The notes: generated from the sequence alone by a model not told the origin. Shown: positions 37,479-48,228, counted from the stretch's first letter. The stretch is 64,000 nt of DNA from Leptolyngbya sp. KIOST-1 (GCF_000763385.1 NZ_JQFA01000002.1:2976001-3040000); one strand, 5' to 3'. Translations and numbers: made by a program.

Positions 37479-38111
37479 ATGGCGATCAAATCCATTCAGT
37501 ACGAAACGCTGCTCTCGGTCTGCACTGACCACGACGGCGCGCTAGAACTGCTCAAGCGCCATCGCCCCTACCTGGAGGCCGTACCCAGCATGCGGCGGCC
37601 CGAGGAAAGCCTGATTACGCTGCCGTTGCCCAACGTGCGGGTGCGCGAGGCCGTTCACCTGAATCCCCACGGGGCGGGAATGCCGCCCGGCGCAGTGGTA
37701 ACGCTACCCTGCGATGTCGCCCTGCTGATGTGCGATCCCGAGTGGAAAATCAAAACGGGGGTCGAGATCTTTGTCTACATCCACCGGCCCCAGGAAGATT
37801 TTTCGGATTTGCTGATGCGCTGGCGGCACACGCAGATTTTGATCGATCGCGGCTACGAGTGGCTGCTGCCCCAAAAGTACCAGCACCTGCTCAGCGACGG
37901 CACCGACAAAAGCCACCCGCTGTTTGTGGTGTTTCCCGAAACGCCAGGGCACATTCTTCAGGGGTTGCAGGGGGCGGGGCTGCCCACGGTCATTCTGCCC
38001 TTCGATGCCGAGGTAATGGAACCGGCTGAGACCCCCAGTTCCCTTGACCTGGGCGACATTCCCGAGCTAGACGACATCGACCCCAGCGCCCTAGAGTCCC
38101 CCGATGAGTAA
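37479..38111 (+). CDS. Conserved hypothetical protein upstream of a glycosyltransferase
   Basis: The 210-residue soluble product contains HGAGMPPGAVVTLPCDVALLMCDPEWKIKTGVEIFVYIHRP and an acidic C-terminus (DLGDIPELDDIDPSALESPDE). I do not recognise the fold. Its stop overlaps the start of the membrane glycosyltransferase by eight bases, so the two are translationally coupled and may share a function in envelope glycan assembly. Confidence 0.6.
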   Translation: MAIKSIQYETLLSVCTDHDGALELLKRHRPYLEAVPSMRRPEESLITLPLPNVRVREAVHLNPHGAGMPPGAVVTLPCDVALLMCDPEWKIKTGVEIFVYIHRPQEDFSDLLMRWRHTQILIDRGYEWLLPQKYQHLLSDGTDKSHPLFVVFPETPGHILQGLQGAGLPTVILPFDAEVMEPAETPSSLDLGDIPELDDIDPSALESPDE

Positions 38112-39672
38112 GCGCTGGCCTCTCTTTCAGTCCCCGGTCTGGCACTGGGGACGCTGGTTTTTGCTGGGCTTTTTGGCCCTGAGAATCGGCTTTTGGCTGA
38201 CGGCTTTCCCCAACCCCGACGAAGCCTACTACTGGCTGTGGGGGCAGCGTCCGGGCTTTTCCTACTACGACCATCCGCCGTTTCACGCCTGGGTGCAGGG
38301 GCTGTTTTCGGTCCTGGGCCGATCGCCTCTGGTACTGCGGCTGCCCAACGCCATCAGCAGCGGCATACTGGGGCTTACTTTCTACCGCATCTGCCGCTAT
38401 CTCTACGGCGACCAGGCCCGCGATCGCCTCTGGCTGGTGGTGCTGCTGGGCCTGTCATCGCCGCTGTTTTTCTGGTACCTGGGCCTGGCCTGGCACGACC
38501 ACTGGCTGGTCACCTTTGCGGTGATCAGCAGCTTTTTGTTTGTGCGCTACGTGGATGAAGCAGTAACCAATCCGGCTGGGAGCGGCAGAGACCTATACGG
38601 TGCCGCTCTATTTCTGGGCCTGGCCGGCCTGTGCAAGTACAATGCGCTCTTCGTGGGGCTGGGCTTTTTTGCCCTGGTGGTGAGCGACAAAACGCGGCGG
38701 TCGCTGCTGCGCGATCGCCGCCTCTACCTGGCCCTGGGGCTGCTCCTGCTGGTGCTCTCGCCGATCTTGATCTGGAATATCCAGCACGACTTTTTTTCCT
38801 TTCGCTTTTACCGCGATCGCACCGCTGGCGGCGGGCTCAGCCTCAGCCTGCTCCAGCCCCTGGTGTTTCTGGCCCTGTGCGGCCTCACCCTCGGCCCCAT
38901 CCAGACCTGGAGTATTGGCCGATTGATAGGAAATCGGGGACAGACCAACCTCACGCGAAACTCCTGCTACCCCGCCCTGGCCCTGTGGATCTTCGGCCTC
39001 TCCACCGCCGCCTTTACGGCCCTGGCTACGGTTTCGGTGGCGCTGTTCTACTGGAACATTCTGGCCTACCCCCTGCTGCTGCCGTTACTGAGCGATCGCT
39101 TTTATCGCCAGTGCATAGCGCCGGTGCGGAGGGGCCAACTGGCGATCGCCCAGGGGCTGGGGCTATTTGTGGCAGCGGCTTTGGTGACCTACTATACCGT
39201 AATGCCCTTCAGCGTCTTCCTGGACGCGCAGGACCCCGACGGCGCCGCCCTGTTTGGCTGGCCCCAGATCGCCCAGGCGGTCACCGCCCAGGCCGAGACT
39301 TTAGAGAATCCCATTCTGCTCACCACCGACTACCGCTCGGCCTCGGCCCTGGCCTACACCCTCAACCGATCCGATGTGCTGGCCATTTCAGGCCGCATCG
39401 ACCAGTTCGACTTCTGGTACGATGCCCCCGCCCTGGAGGGGCGCAACGCCGTGCTGCTGGGTAACGCCTGGCACCCCATCTGCCCCACCCACCTGGCCAT
39501 GTTTGATCGGGTCAGCCCACCCCAAACCGTGGAAATTCGCCGCTTTGGTCGGGTGCTACAAACCTACCAGGTGGTGCGCGGCTACGGATTTAGCGCTGGC
39601 CCGGAGGGCTATCCCCTCAGCCCCGACTACCCCCTCGCCTTCACCAGCGATGGCGAGCAGTGCGCGCCGTGA
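38104..39672 (+). CDS. GT39/ArnT-type membrane glycosyltransferase
   Basis: The 522-residue protein has about 11 hydrophobic segments. Near the N-terminus is the first-loop motif TAFPNPDEAYYWLWGQRPGFSYYDHPPFHAW with the two acidic residues (DE) that define GT-C enzymes of the PMT/ArnT class. The C-terminal 150 residues form an outside domain. Such enzymes transfer a sugar from a polyprenyl-phosphate donor to a lipid or protein on the outer side of the membrane. The acceptor is unknown. Confidence 0.88.
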   Translation: MSKRWPLFQSPVWHWGRWFLLGFLALRIGFWLTAFPNPDEAYYWLWGQRPGFSYYDHPPFHAWVQGLFSVLGRSPLVLRLPNAISSGILGLTFYRICRYLYGDQARDRLWLVVLLGLSSPLFFWYLGLAWHDHWLVTFAVISSFLFVRYVDEAVTNPAGSGRDLYGAALFLGLAGLCKYNALFVGLGFFALVVSDKTRRSLLRDRRLYLALGLLLLVLSPILIWNIQHDFFSFRFYRDRTAGGGLSLSLLQPLVFLALCGLTLGPIQTWSIGRLIGNRGQTNLTRNSCYPALALWIFGLSTAAFTALATVSVALFYWNILAYPLLLPLLSDRFYRQCIAPVRRGQLAIAQGLGLFVAAALVTYYTVMPFSVFLDAQDPDGAALFGWPQIAQAVTAQAETLENPILLTTDYRSASALAYTLNRSDVLAISGRIDQFDFWYDAPALEGRNAVLLGNAWHPICPTHLAMFDRVSPPQTVEIRRFGRVLQTYQVVRGYGFSAGPEGYPLSPDYPLAFTSDGEQCAP

Positions 39673-39787
39673 TGCCAGTCCCCAACCAGCCCAGCGCAGC
39701 AGATCTCCCCATTACCCCCACAATCCGCTAAAATAAGGTTGCTCAAGCCCTCAGGTTTGGGTTCCTTTAGCAGCAATGTTTTGGGAG

Positions 39788-39809
39788 GTGGGTCGAGGCC
39801 CACTTTTTT
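39788..39809 (+). terminator. Terminator-like hairpin in the rimP leader
   Basis: GTGGG/CCCAC with a TCGAGG loop is followed by TTTTTT, 24 bases upstream of rimP. It sits directly before the operon rather than after the glycosyltransferase gene, so it may serve as an attenuator for the rimP-nusA operon, which is known to be NusA-regulated in bacteria. Confidence 0.55.
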
Positions 39810-39832
39810 ATTGGCTTTATTTTCTGGGTTAC

Positions 39833-40303
39833 ATGGCACATCCCCTCATTCCCCAAGTGCTCGAGCTGGCGGCTCCCGTTGCCCAGGAGCTAGGGCTAGA
39901 AGTGGTTGAAGCGGTTTTTCACACCAACCAATCTCCCCCGGTGCTCCGCATTGACGTGCGCAGCTTGGAAAACGAAGACACCGGCCTCGACGACTGCGAA
40001 AAAATGAGCCAGGCCCTTGAAGCCGTTCTCGATACCACCGACGTCATTCCCGATGCCTACGTTTTGGAGGTATCCAGCCCAGGGGTCTCTGCCGCCCTGG
40101 AAACCGATCGCGACTTTGTGGTGTTCAAAGGCTTTATGGTCGAAGTCTCCCTCAGCGAAGCCCACAAGGGCAAACGCCAGTGGGTGGGTCAGCTGGTGCG
40201 TCGGGACGACGACGCGATCGTGCTCAGTCAGAAAGGAAAATCCACGGCCCTACCTCGAAACCTGGTCACTGCGGTGGAGTTGAGTGACCAAAGCCCTGAC
40301 TAA
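39833..40303 (+). CDS. rimP: Ribosome maturation factor
   Basis: The 156-residue protein begins MAHPLIPQVLELAAPVAQELGLEVVEA, with a family-typical N-terminal alpha/beta domain (LDDCEKMSQALEAVLD, LEVSSPGV) and a C-terminal beta barrel. It helps 30S subunit assembly. A frame extension to 39776 would overlap the leader hairpin and is rejected. It heads the rimP-nusA-rnpM-infB operon. Confidence 0.94.
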   Translation: MAHPLIPQVLELAAPVAQELGLEVVEAVFHTNQSPPVLRIDVRSLENEDTGLDDCEKMSQALEAVLDTTDVIPDAYVLEVSSPGVSAALETDRDFVVFKGFMVEVSLSEAHKGKRQWVGQLVRRDDDAIVLSQKGKSTALPRNLVTAVELSDQSPD

Positions 40304-40369
40304 GTCGCCCCCCGTTCCATTCAGTTTTTAGATTGCCCCCAGTTTTTATTGTCCAGAGGTGAGTAGGTT

Positions 40370-41878
40370 ATGTCGCTAGTAAGTCTGCCCAATTTGCAGG
40401 AAATGATCGATGTCATTAGCCGCGAGCGCAATTTGCCCAAGCACGCGGTCGAAAATGCCCTGCGAGAGGCCTTACTGAAGGGATACGAGCGCTACCGCCG
40501 CACCCGCGAAATCGACACTCACTTCGACGAAGAATACTTCGACAACTTTGACATCGAGCTAGACGTTGACGACTACGACGACCAGGGCTTTCGGGTGCTG
40601 GCCACCAAAACTATTGTCGAGGAAGTCACCAGCCAGGATCACGAGATCGCCCTGGCGGAGGTGCGCGAAGTGGCCCCCGAAGCCCAGGCAGGCGACACCG
40701 TGGTCCTCGATGTCACCCCCGACCAACGCGACTTTGGCCGGATGGCAGCCATTCAGACCAAGCAGGTGCTGGCCCAAAAGCTGCGCGACCAGCAGCGCAA
40801 GCTGATTCAAGAAGAATTTCAGGATCTAGAGGGCAGCATTCTCTCGGCCCGGGTGCTGCGGTTTGAGCGCCAGTCGGTGATTATGGCGGTCAGCAGCGGC
40901 GTCGGTCAGCCCGAGGTAGAAGCCGAACTGCTGAAGCGCGACCAGTTGCCCAACGACAACTACCGAGCCAACGCCACATTCCGGGTGGCGCTGAAAAAAG
41001 TTTCCGAGGGCTCCCACCGGGGGCCACAGCTGCTGGTGTCGCGGGCCGATGCGGCCCTGGTGGTCGAGCTATTCACCAACGAAGTGCCCGAAATCGAGGA
41101 CGAAATCGTCCGCATCGTGGCCGTGGCCCGTGAGGCTAACCCCCCTTCCCGCTCCGTGGGTCCCCGGACTAAGATCGCTGTAGACACACTGGAGCGCGAT
41201 GTGGATCCGGTAGGAGCCTGCATCGGTGCGCGGGGATCGCGCATTCAGGTGGTAGTGAACGAACTGCGGGGCGAAAAAATTGATGTCATCCGCTGGTCAC
41301 CCGACCCGGCCACCTACATCTCCAACGCCCTCAGCCCAGCGCGGGTCGATGAGGTGCGCCTAGTCAACCCTGACGATCGCCAGGCTCACGTGCTGGTGCC
41401 CGAAGATCAGCTCAGTCTGGCGATCGGCAAAGAGGGCCAGAACGTGCGTCTGGCCGCCCGCCTGACCGGCTGGAAGATCGACATCAAAGACTCCGGCAAG
41501 TACGACTACGCGGAGGAGGACCGCAAGATTGCCGATCTGATTGCCGCCAAGGAAGCCGCTGCCGCCGAGGCCGCTGAGCTGGCCGCCGAGGAAGCTGAAG
41601 CCGCTGCCTGGCGGGCCGCTGCCGCCGCCGAACGGGCTGCTGCCGAAGCCCGCGCCGCCGGTCTGGAGGTGGAGGCCGTCCCCGAAGACGAGGAGGACCT
41701 GGAGCTGGAGGCCGCGATCGCAGAGGCTCCTGCCCTGGAGTCTACCGCCCCGGCTCCAGAGCTGGCCGACGATGACCTGGCCGAGGATGACTTGGCCGAC
41801 GAGCCCGAAGCTCTGGCGACGGATCTGGCCGATGCGGAAGCCGATGAGGAGACTGCGGCCACAACGGAGGAGGAATAG
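40370..41878 (+). CDS. nusA: Transcription elongation/termination factor
   Basis: The 502-residue product has the N-terminal RNA-polymerase-binding domain (MSLVSLPNLQEMIDVISRERNLP), an S1 domain (about 135-200) and two KH domains (IGARGSRIQVVVNEL, LSLAIGKEGQNVRLAARLTGWKIDI). After about residue 385 comes an Ala/Glu-rich tail ending in a very acidic stretch. The tail is longer than in E. coli-independent cyanobacterial relatives that I recall. It acts on RNA polymerase pausing and termination. Confidence 0.95.
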   Translation: MSLVSLPNLQEMIDVISRERNLPKHAVENALREALLKGYERYRRTREIDTHFDEEYFDNFDIELDVDDYDDQGFRVLATKTIVEEVTSQDHEIALAEVREVAPEAQAGDTVVLDVTPDQRDFGRMAAIQTKQVLAQKLRDQQRKLIQEEFQDLEGSILSARVLRFERQSVIMAVSSGVGQPEVEAELLKRDQLPNDNYRANATFRVALKKVSEGSHRGPQLLVSRADAALVVELFTNEVPEIEDEIVRIVAVAREANPPSRSVGPRTKIAVDTLERDVDPVGACIGARGSRIQVVVNELRGEKIDVIRWSPDPATYISNALSPARVDEVRLVNPDDRQAHVLVPEDQLSLAIGKEGQNVRLAARLTGWKIDIKDSGKYDYAEEDRKIADLIAAKEAAAAEAAELAAEEAEAAAWRAAAAAERAAAEARAAGLEVEAVPEDEEDLELEAAIAEAPALESTAPAPELADDDLAEDDLADEPEALATDLADAEADEETAATTEEE

Positions 41879-41894
41879 ATATTCTGGAGTAGCG

Positions 41895-42179
41895 ATGAAA
41901 CCCAACTATCGACGCTGTGTCAGCTGCAGACGGGTCGGTCCCAAGTCCGACTTCTGGCGGCTGGTGCGGCTCTACCCAGACCGTACCGTGGGTTTGGAAA
42001 CTGGCATGGGGCGTTCGGCCTACCTTTGTCCCCGGGCAGACTGTCTGCAGCAGGCCCAAAAGAAAGGCCGACTGGGGCGTGCCCTCAAAGCCAATGTGCC
42101 CGATGGGATCTACCAGACGCTCTGGCAGCGACTGTCGGCCGCTACAGTAGAGACTGGGACCGATGGGGAGGCGGTGTAG
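41895..42179 (+). CDS. rnpM: RNase P modulator (YlxR family)
   Basis: The 94-residue basic product starts MKPNYRRCVSCRRVGPKSDFWRLVR and has GRSAYLCPRADCLQQAQKKGRLGRALK. The paired cysteines and GRxAYxC are the YlxR (DUF448) signature. YlxR binds RNase P RNA and tunes its activity in Bacillus. It starts 16 bases after nusA, the usual position. Confidence 0.93.
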   Translation: MKPNYRRCVSCRRVGPKSDFWRLVRLYPDRTVGLETGMGRSAYLCPRADCLQQAQKKGRLGRALKANVPDGIYQTLWQRLSAATVETGTDGEAV

Positions 42180-42568
42180 GGCTCAGCCCCGAGTCCAACT
42201 CACTCTGGCCCATCAGCGTGGCCCTCACCCCGCTGCCCGCGCGGAGTGAGGGAAAACGGTCGTGGGGCCAACGGCCATGGGGGTGTAATCAGCAGGCTTA
42301 ACTAAAAATTTTTGCAAACGAGTTATTCCTGGGGCCGTTCCCTCTGAGATTCTGTTCATTGGGGAAGCAACTGATTACACTCATAGTATGGGTATCTGAC
42401 TGACCCCCTCTCGGCGTCAGTAAACTTGCTTGGGGTCCCATGTGCACCTAGCCTTGGTTTACAATGCCTTGCTAGGGCTAACGTCTCCGTCAGAATGGTT
42501 TGATGTCGTTTTGTTGGACGAAGCAGGTTGGATTATGTAACAAGCTTGACTAGCGTAGGGAGTTGTGG
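42180..42568. other. Gap between rnpM and infB
   Basis: No gene is seen. In most operons infB follows rnpM closely; here 389 bases intervene. A TTTACAATG box at about 42457 with upstream CAGTAAACTTGC may mark an internal infB promoter. Confidence 0.4.
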
Positions 42569-45500
42569 ATGAACGGCAAAGTGAGAATTTACGAGTTGTC
42601 GAAGGAATTGAATTTGGATAACAAGGACATCTTGGCGATCGCAAGTCGCCTCGATATTGCCGTGAAGAGTCACAGCAGCACCATTGCTGAGTCAGATGCT
42701 GACCAAATCCGTGCAGCGGCGCGTCAGTCTCGCGCCAACGGCGGGGCCAATCGCCCCAGCGGCGGAGCCAACCGTCCCGATCGGCCTCGTCCGGCAGCAC
42801 CGGTGAAAAACAGTGCCCGTCCCGAGCGCAAGCAGCAAATTTTAGAAATTCGCCGTCACCGGGTTACCCCCAGGTCTGAGGCTGAAGCCGGCCCTCCAGC
42901 CCCCACCCCCCCAGCCCCGGCGGCCCAGGACAAGCCGTCTCGGCCCAGCACCGATAGCCTCTCCAAGCCGCCGAGCCGACCTGGAGTTGCTCCTCCCCGC
43001 AGCAACTCGGTTGACAGTCCACCGAAGCCTCCGGCGGCACCCAGTCGCCCCGCTCCGCCGGTCGCCCCAACCGAGGCCAGCAGCGAAACCGTCGAGCGTC
43101 CCACTGCCTCACCGGTCAAACCCAAGCCCGAGCTGGTCAGCCCGGTATCGCGATCGCGCCCCGAACTAGAGGATCGCCCCGCCGATGCGCCAACCGAGGC
43201 CGCCCGTCCTCCTCGGCCAGTAATTCGCCGCGATCGCAGCAGCAGTCCCGACCGCCCGGTAGAAGGAGCTGCCCGTCCCACGATTCCCATTCGCGAAATC
43301 GACGCCGACGAGGACGTTCCCCGGCTGAAGCCCAAGCCCAAACTGCGGCGCCCCAATGCCGACGCCGAAACGGCCAGGGCCGAAACGGCCGCCCGCACCG
43401 AGACTCCCGGCGCTACCGACTCCATCTCTGTGCTGGGGGTCGGCGGACTCGATGAGTCCCAGCCGCGCCGTCCCTCGCCGCCGCGCCACAAGCGCGAAGA
43501 GCGCGAGGACGAGGATGACGATCAAAAGATGCGGGAAAAAGCCAGTAAGGCTGGCAAGACCAAGCGCCGTGGCCAGGGCGTGCTGGGTGAAGACGAAGAA
43601 GACCTCGACGTGCTCGTTGATGAGCTAGACGAGGACGACGATCAGGTCACCGATGCTCAAAACCTGAGCGTTTCCCTGGCTCGTCCGCCCAAGCCCAAGA
43701 GCGCTGGTGGGGCCAAGCCCTCGTCGCCGACGGTGAAGAGTCACAAGCCGCAGCACCGCGAAAGCGGCGGCGGTCGCTCTCGTCGCGGACGCCGCGAAGC
43801 CCAACCCACCCAGGAACGGCCAGAATTTATCATTCTTTCCGAAGGTCTGACCGTCCATGAACTGGCCGAGCAAATCATGGTGCCCGAAACTGAGCTAATC
43901 AAGTCGCTCTTCTTCAAGGGCATTGCCGCCAACATCAACCAAACCCTGGACATCGAAACGGCCAAAATGGTGGCCGAAGAGTTCGAGGTCATGGTGGAAA
44001 CTAGTCAGGTGGAGTCTGAGGCCAAGAAGGTCACCGAGATGATCGACGAAGCCGACCTCGACAGCCTGCAGCGGCGTCCCCCGGTGGTCACCATCATGGG
44101 TCACGTTGACCACGGTAAAACCACCCTGCTCGACTCCATCCGCAAGACCAAGGTGGCTCAGGGCGAAGCCGGTGGCATCACCCAGCACATCGGGGCTTAC
44201 CACGTCGATGTGGACCACGCAGGCACATCCCACCAGATCGTCTTCCTGGATACCCCTGGTCACGAGGCCTTTACCGCCATGCGGGCGCGGGGTACGCGGG
44301 TTACCGACATCGCCATTCTGGTGGTGGCGGCAGACGACGGCGTGCGACCCCAAACCATTGAGGCGATCAGCCACGCCAAGGCTGCCGAGGTGCCGCTGAT
44401 TGTCGCCATCAACAAGGTCGACAAGGAGACCGCCAACCCCGATCGCGTCAAGCAGGAGCTAATGGAACACGGGCTGGTGCCCGAGGAATGGGGTGGCGAC
44501 ACCATCATGGTGCCGGTCAGCGCTCTAGCGGGTGACAACCTCGACAGCCTGCTGGAGATGATCGTTCTCGTGGCCGAGGTCGAAGACCTTCAGGCCAACC
44601 CCGATCGCCCCGCCCGCGGTACCGTAATCGAGGCCAACCTCGACAAAGCCCGCGGTCCTGTGGCCACCCTGCTGATCCAGAACGGCACCCTGCGGGTGGG
44701 CGACTCCCTGGTGGCGGGTCCCATCCTGGGCAAGGTCAAGGCCATGCTCGACGATCGCCTGCAGCGGGTTCAGGTGGCGGGTCCCTCCTTTGCGGTGGAG
44801 GTGCTGGGCCTCAACGACGTCCCCGCCGCCGGCGACGAGTTTGAGGTCTACCCCGACGAGAAAACCGCTCGGGCGGTGGCCGACAAGCGCATGCTCGAGC
44901 AGCGCCAGTCCCGCCTCCAACAGGCTATGGCCTCCCGCCGCGTCACCCTCAACACCATCTCGGCCCAGGTGCAGGAGGGCGATCTCAAGGATCTCAACCT
45001 GTTGCTCAAGGCCGATGTGCAGGGGTCGATCGAAGCCATTCTGGCGGCGCTTCAGCAGCTGCCCCAGAACGAGGTGCAGATTCGAGTGCTGCTGGCCGCC
45101 CCAGGCGAAATCAGCGAAACCGACGTCGATCTGGCGGCCGCCAGTGGCGCGGTCATTATCGGGTTCAACACCACGCTGGCCCCAGGTGCCCGTCAGTCCG
45201 CCGATCGCCAGGGCGTTGATGTGCGTGACTACGAGGTGATCTACAACCTGCTCGACGACATCCAGGGGGCCATGGAAGGTCTGCTGGAGCCCGAAATGGT
45301 CGAAGAACCCCTGGGTCAGGTGGAAGTTCGGGCCGTGTTCCCGGTGCGCAAGGGGGCCGTAGCGGGCTGCTACGTGCTCTCGGGCAAGGTGACCCGCAAC
45401 TGCAACCTGCGGGTTGTGCGCGGGGGCGACGTGGTCTATACCGGCAAACTCGACTCCCTCAAGCGGATGAAAGAGGACGCCAAGGATGTGGCTGCTGGCT

Positions 45501-45604
45501 TTGAGTGCGGTATCGGCATCGACAACTTTAGCGACTGGAAGGAGGGCGACATCATCGACGCCTACCGTCTGGTGACGAAGCGCCGCACCCTGGCGATGGC
45601 CTAG
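42569..45604 (+). CDS. infB: Translation initiation factor IF-2
   Basis: The 1011-residue protein has an N-terminal IF2N motif ([27 protein letters not shown]), a 400-residue Pro/Arg/Glu-rich region, then the G domain with [24 protein letters not shown] and [11 protein letters not shown], followed by domains II-IV. It places fMet-tRNA on the 30S subunit. The start is the ATG at 42569 after GGGAGTTGTGG; an in-frame GTG/TTG-type start at 42563 is possible. Codons about 149-346 are copied at 29828-30423. Confidence 0.95.
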   Translation: MNGKVRIYELSKELNLDNKDILAIASRLDIAVKSHSSTIAESDADQIRAAARQSRANGGANRPSGGANRPDRPRPAAPVKNSARPERKQQILEIRRHRVTPRSEAEAGPPAPTPPAPAAQDKPSRPSTDSLSKPPSRPGVAPPRSNSVDSPPKPPAAPSRPAPPVAPTEASSETVERPTASPVKPKPELVSPVSRSRPELEDRPADAPTEAARPPRPVIRRDRSSSPDRPVEGAARPTIPIREIDADEDVPRLKPKPKLRRPNADAETARAETAARTETPGATDSISVLGVGGLDESQPRRPSPPRHKREEREDEDDDQKMREKASKAGKTKRRGQGVLGEDEEDLDVLVDELDEDDDQVTDAQNLSVSLARPPKPKSAGGAKPSSPTVKSHKPQHRESGGGRSRRGRREAQPTQERPEFIILSEGLTVHELAEQIMVPETELIKSLFFKGIAANINQTLDIETAKMVAEEFEVMVETSQVESEAKKVTEMIDEADLDSLQRRPPVVTIMGHVDHGKTTLLDSIRKTKVAQGEAGGITQHIGAYHVDVDHAGTSHQIVFLDTPGHEAFTAMRARGTRVTDIAILVVAADDGVRPQTIEAISHAKAAEVPLIVAINKVDKETANPDRVKQELMEHGLVPEEWGGDTIMVPVSALAGDNLDSLLEMIVLVAEVEDLQANPDRPARGTVIEANLDKARGPVATLLIQNGTLRVGDSLVAGPILGKVKAMLDDRLQRVQVAGPSFAVEVLGLNDVPAAGDEFEVYPDEKTARAVADKRMLEQRQSRLQQAMASRRVTLNTISAQVQEGDLKDLNLLLKADVQGSIEAILAALQQLPQNEVQIRVLLAAPGEISETDVDLAAASGAVIIGFNTTLAPGARQSADRQGVDVRDYEVIYNLLDDIQGAMEGLLEPEMVEEPLGQVEVRAVFPVRKGAVAGCYVLSGKVTRNCNLRVVRGGDVVYTGKLDSLKRMKEDAKDVAAGFECGIGIDNFSDWKEGDIIDAYRLVTKRRTLAMA

Positions 45605-45692
45605 GACATTGCTGGGCGGTCCTGCCCGGCAATGCCCCCAAGTCCAGCCGCAGACGACCCGACAATTCTGTACATCATCAGTGGAGTAGGCA

Positions 45693-46778
45693 ATGGCACC
45701 CTGGCGCTACGATCCATACCTGTGGGTACACCTGGCTGGTTTAGCTACTGTACCCCTGTGGATCGACCTGTGCCTGCTGGGGCTGGCGGTGGGAAACCCC
45801 GCCCTGCCAGGGCTAGAGCTGGGTTTGATCGGCGCGCTGGGCGTTTTGCCCGTGCTGCTGATGCAGCTGCGCCGCCCCTTCTACATCTTTAGCCTGCCGG
45901 GGATTGCCCTGCGCCCTGCGGCCCTCAGCAATGACCAGCGCCGCCTGCTGAGCCAGTTTCGGCGGTGGCGGGTGCGGCTGGGAGCCCTACTGGTGCCCGT
46001 GCCGCTGGTGTGGGTTCTGATCAAGCTCTACCCCCTGGCCTTTTTAGCCCGTGGCATCACGCCCTTCGGTGACTGGGGCAGGCTTGGCGGCATGGCTGTC
46101 GCCACTGTCAGCTTCCTTCTAGCCAACCTGTTTTTACAGGTGCCCGTCGCCGTCCTCCAGGTGCTGGCCACCTCCGATCGCCGTATGGCAGACGTGACCC
46201 CGTATCCAACCGAAGCCGTAGCGGCTCACTTTAGCTGGTTGGGGCTGCCCGTGAGTAAGCTACTGCCGAACCTGGCGCCAATCCCAGAAGGCGCGGTTTC
46301 GAGCGACCGGGCCCCGGCTTCTCTGCATTCAGAAGCTTTCGCTCAGGAGGATGCCGTTCCAGGGATCGGCGACGAAGCGATCGCCCCTGTAGATCCAGCG
46401 ATCGCAGAGCTATCAGCACCCCTCGCTGCCGGCGATCCCGCAGAGGCTCTGACCGCAGAGGCTGACAGATCGCCCCCAGAGCAAGCGCACGTTGAGCAAG
46501 CGCACGTTGAGCAAGCGCACGACCGCGAAGTTCCCCCTGCCGAGGCAACACCGATCGCAGTCGGCCCAGAACCAACTTTGGCAAAGCCAGAGGCCGCAGA
46601 TAGGATTCCCCCAGATAGCCATCATCCAGAGCCGGTCTCAGGTGACGACTCCCCCTCCAGCCATCCCGAAGCCATGCATCCTGAGGCCGAGGACTGGCAG
46701 GACTCCGCCGACCCAGAGGCGATCGTCCACCCTGAGACCACTGCCGCTGCACCCCTAGCGCTAGACATTTACCCATAG
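45693..46778 (+). CDS. Low-complexity tail membrane protein
   Basis: The 361-residue product has four membrane spans in its first 165 residues and a long acidic, proline-rich tail. The architecture and place downstream of infB match the cyanobacterial family described as low-complexity tail membrane protein. The tail contains a tandem EQAHV repeat encoded by 15-bp units at 46479-46520. Function unknown. Confidence 0.8.
   Translation: MAPWRYDPYLWVHLAGLATVPLWIDLCLLGLAVGNPALPGLELGLIGALGVLPVLLMQLRRPFYIFSLPGIALRPAALSNDQRRLLSQFRRWRVRLGALLVPVPLVWVLIKLYPLAFLARGITPFGDWGRLGGMAVATVSFLLANLFLQVPVAVLQVLATSDRRMADVTPYPTEAVAAHFSWLGLPVSKLLPNLAPIPEGAVSSDRAPASLHSEAFAQEDAVPGIGDEAIAPVDPAIAELSAPLAAGDPAEALTAEADRSPPEQAHVEQAHVEQAHDREVPPAEATPIAVGPEPTLAKPEAADRIPPDSHHPEPVSGDDSPSSHPEAMHPEAEDWQDSADPEAIVHPETTAAAPLALDIYP
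46479..46520 (+). repeat. 15-bp tandem repeat GAGCAAGCGCACGTT, 2.8 copies
   Basis: Units at 46479, 46494 and 46509 encode EQAHV-EQAHV-EQAHD. The repeats are exact, so copy number probably varies between strains. Confidence 0.9.
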
Positions 46779-46991
46779 CGAGTCAAGGGGTAAGCTGAGA
46801 GTGTCATAGATTTACCTCAATCCTTGATACTGTGGTTTTGGTCACAACAGCGTCGGGACGGTTGCGCTATTGTGTAGGGGTGGTCACTGAGTCAATTGGG
46901 GTTCTGCTGGCTCACCGATTGACTGAAACACCCCAAACGTTCCTAGGACCGCCAGGTTTAACGTTATACCCAAAGTTTTTAAGAGGCAGCT

Positions 46992-47192
46992 ATGGCCGCA
47001 ACCCGCTCCGCAAGCTCTGCACAACTTTCCGACCACGCTCGCATTTGGTACAGCCTCAAATGCGCGATCGCCAGCAGCTCTGGGTTTAAGAGCTGGAAAG
47101 GGGAGCTGCCCACCACCGAGGCCGAGTCCACTCCCCTCGATCAGCTGGTGCGGCGCTACCTGCGCGAAACCCTCGAAACCCTAGCCTACTGA
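46992..47192 (+). CDS. Small conserved hypothetical protein
   Basis: The 66-residue product (MAATRSASSAQLSDHARIWYSLKCAIASSSGFKSWK...TPLDQLVRRYLRETLETLAY) has a regular amphipathic C-terminal helix. Similar short proteins occur in cyanobacteria. The 213 bases before it contain no gene. Confidence 0.6.
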   Translation: MAATRSASSAQLSDHARIWYSLKCAIASSSGFKSWKGELPTTEAESTPLDQLVRRYLRETLETLAY

Positions 47193-47250
47193 CCTTTTGC
47201 CTGGGACTGTCGCCTAGCTGCGCGGAGTTCAGGCGCAAAACGTTACCGCC

Positions 47251-48228
47251 CTAAACCCCGTAGTACTCTCTGTACCAGGCAACAAATTTTTCAATTCCTG
47301 TGGTCAGGGGGGTGTTGGGCGCAAATCCCACTTCCGCCATCAAGTCGCTGACATCGGCATAGGTAGAGGGCACATCCCCCGGCTGCATTGGGCAGAGAAC
47401 GGTTTTTGCTGGCTTTTCCAGGGCCGACTCAATGATTTCAATAAAGCGCAGCAGTTCCACCGGCTGGTGGTTGCCAATATTGTAGATTTTGTAGGGAGCC
47501 TGGCTGCCATCGTCACCCTGGGCACCAGCCACGGGAATATGCTCCATCACCCGTACGACCCCTTCTACGACGTCGTCTACGTAGGTGAAGTCGCGCCTCA
47601 TGTGCCCCTGATTGAACACCTGAATGGGGCGATCGGCCAGAATGGCTTCCACAAACTTGAAGTAGGCCATGTCGGGCCGTCCCCAGGGACCGTACACGGT
47701 GAAAAACCGCAGCCCGGTGGTGGGAATTTGGTACAGGCTGCTGTAGGCGTGGGCCATCAGCTCATTGGCTTTTTTGGTGGCGGCATACAGCGACACCGGG
47801 TAGTCGACGCGATCGTCCACGGCAAAGGGCACTTTGCGATTGGCCCCATAGACTGAGCTTGAGGACGCAAACACCAGGTGATCGACCCCCATCAGGCGAC
47901 ACCCTTCTAAAACATTCAGAAATCCAGACAGGTTGCTGTCGGAGTAGGCAAAGGGGTTTTCGAGGGAGTAGCGCACCCCGGCCTGGGCCGCCAGGTGAAC
48001 CACGTACTGAAAGCGATGGTTACGAAACAGAGCGAGCATCCCCGCGCGATCAAAGAGATCGAGTTGCTCAAAAGTAAAGCCCGCCTCAGGCATTAGCTGG
48101 GCCAGGCGATCGCGCTTCAGCCCCACGTCGTAGTAGTCGTTGAGGTTGTCAATGCCATAGACCTGCTGGCCGCTGTCCAACAGCCGCCGAGCTACAAATG
48201 AGCCGATAAACCCTGCGACTCCGGTCAC
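47251..48228 (-). CDS. NAD-dependent epimerase, UDP-glucuronate 4-epimerase type
   Basis: The extended SDR shows GVAGFIGS (NAD binding), NDYYDVGLKRDRL, FASSSSVYG, YAATKKANEL (catalytic Tyr/Lys), LRFFTVYGPWGRPDMAYFKF and a conserved C-terminus. This fits the UDP-GlcA 4-epimerase branch, giving UDP-galacturonate for surface polysaccharides. The normal beta1 strand (IIAVLVTG) extends upstream of the GTG at 48228, but no ATG, GTG or TTG exists before the in-frame stop; two ATC codons lie at 48238-48243. A non-standard ATC start or a sequence error is possible. Confidence 0.88.
   Translation of the reverse strand: MTGVAGFIGSFVARRLLDSGQQVYGIDNLNDYYDVGLKRDRLAQLMPEAGFTFEQLDLFDRAGMLALFRNHRFQYVVHLAAQAGVRYSLENPFAYSDSNLSGFLNVLEGCRLMGVDHLVFASSSSVYGANRKVPFAVDDRVDYPVSLYAATKKANELMAHAYSSLYQIPTTGLRFFTVYGPWGRPDMAYFKFVEAILADRPIQVFNQGHMRRDFTYVDDVVEGVVRVMEHIPVAGAQGDDGSQAPYKIYNIGNHQPVELLRFIEIIESALEKPAKTVLCPMQPGDVPSTYADVSDLMAEVGFAPNTPLTTGIEKFVAWYREYYGV

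Noticed and set aside
46479-46520. A small CRISPR-like array
   Set aside because: Units are contiguous 15-mers in coding frame without spacers.
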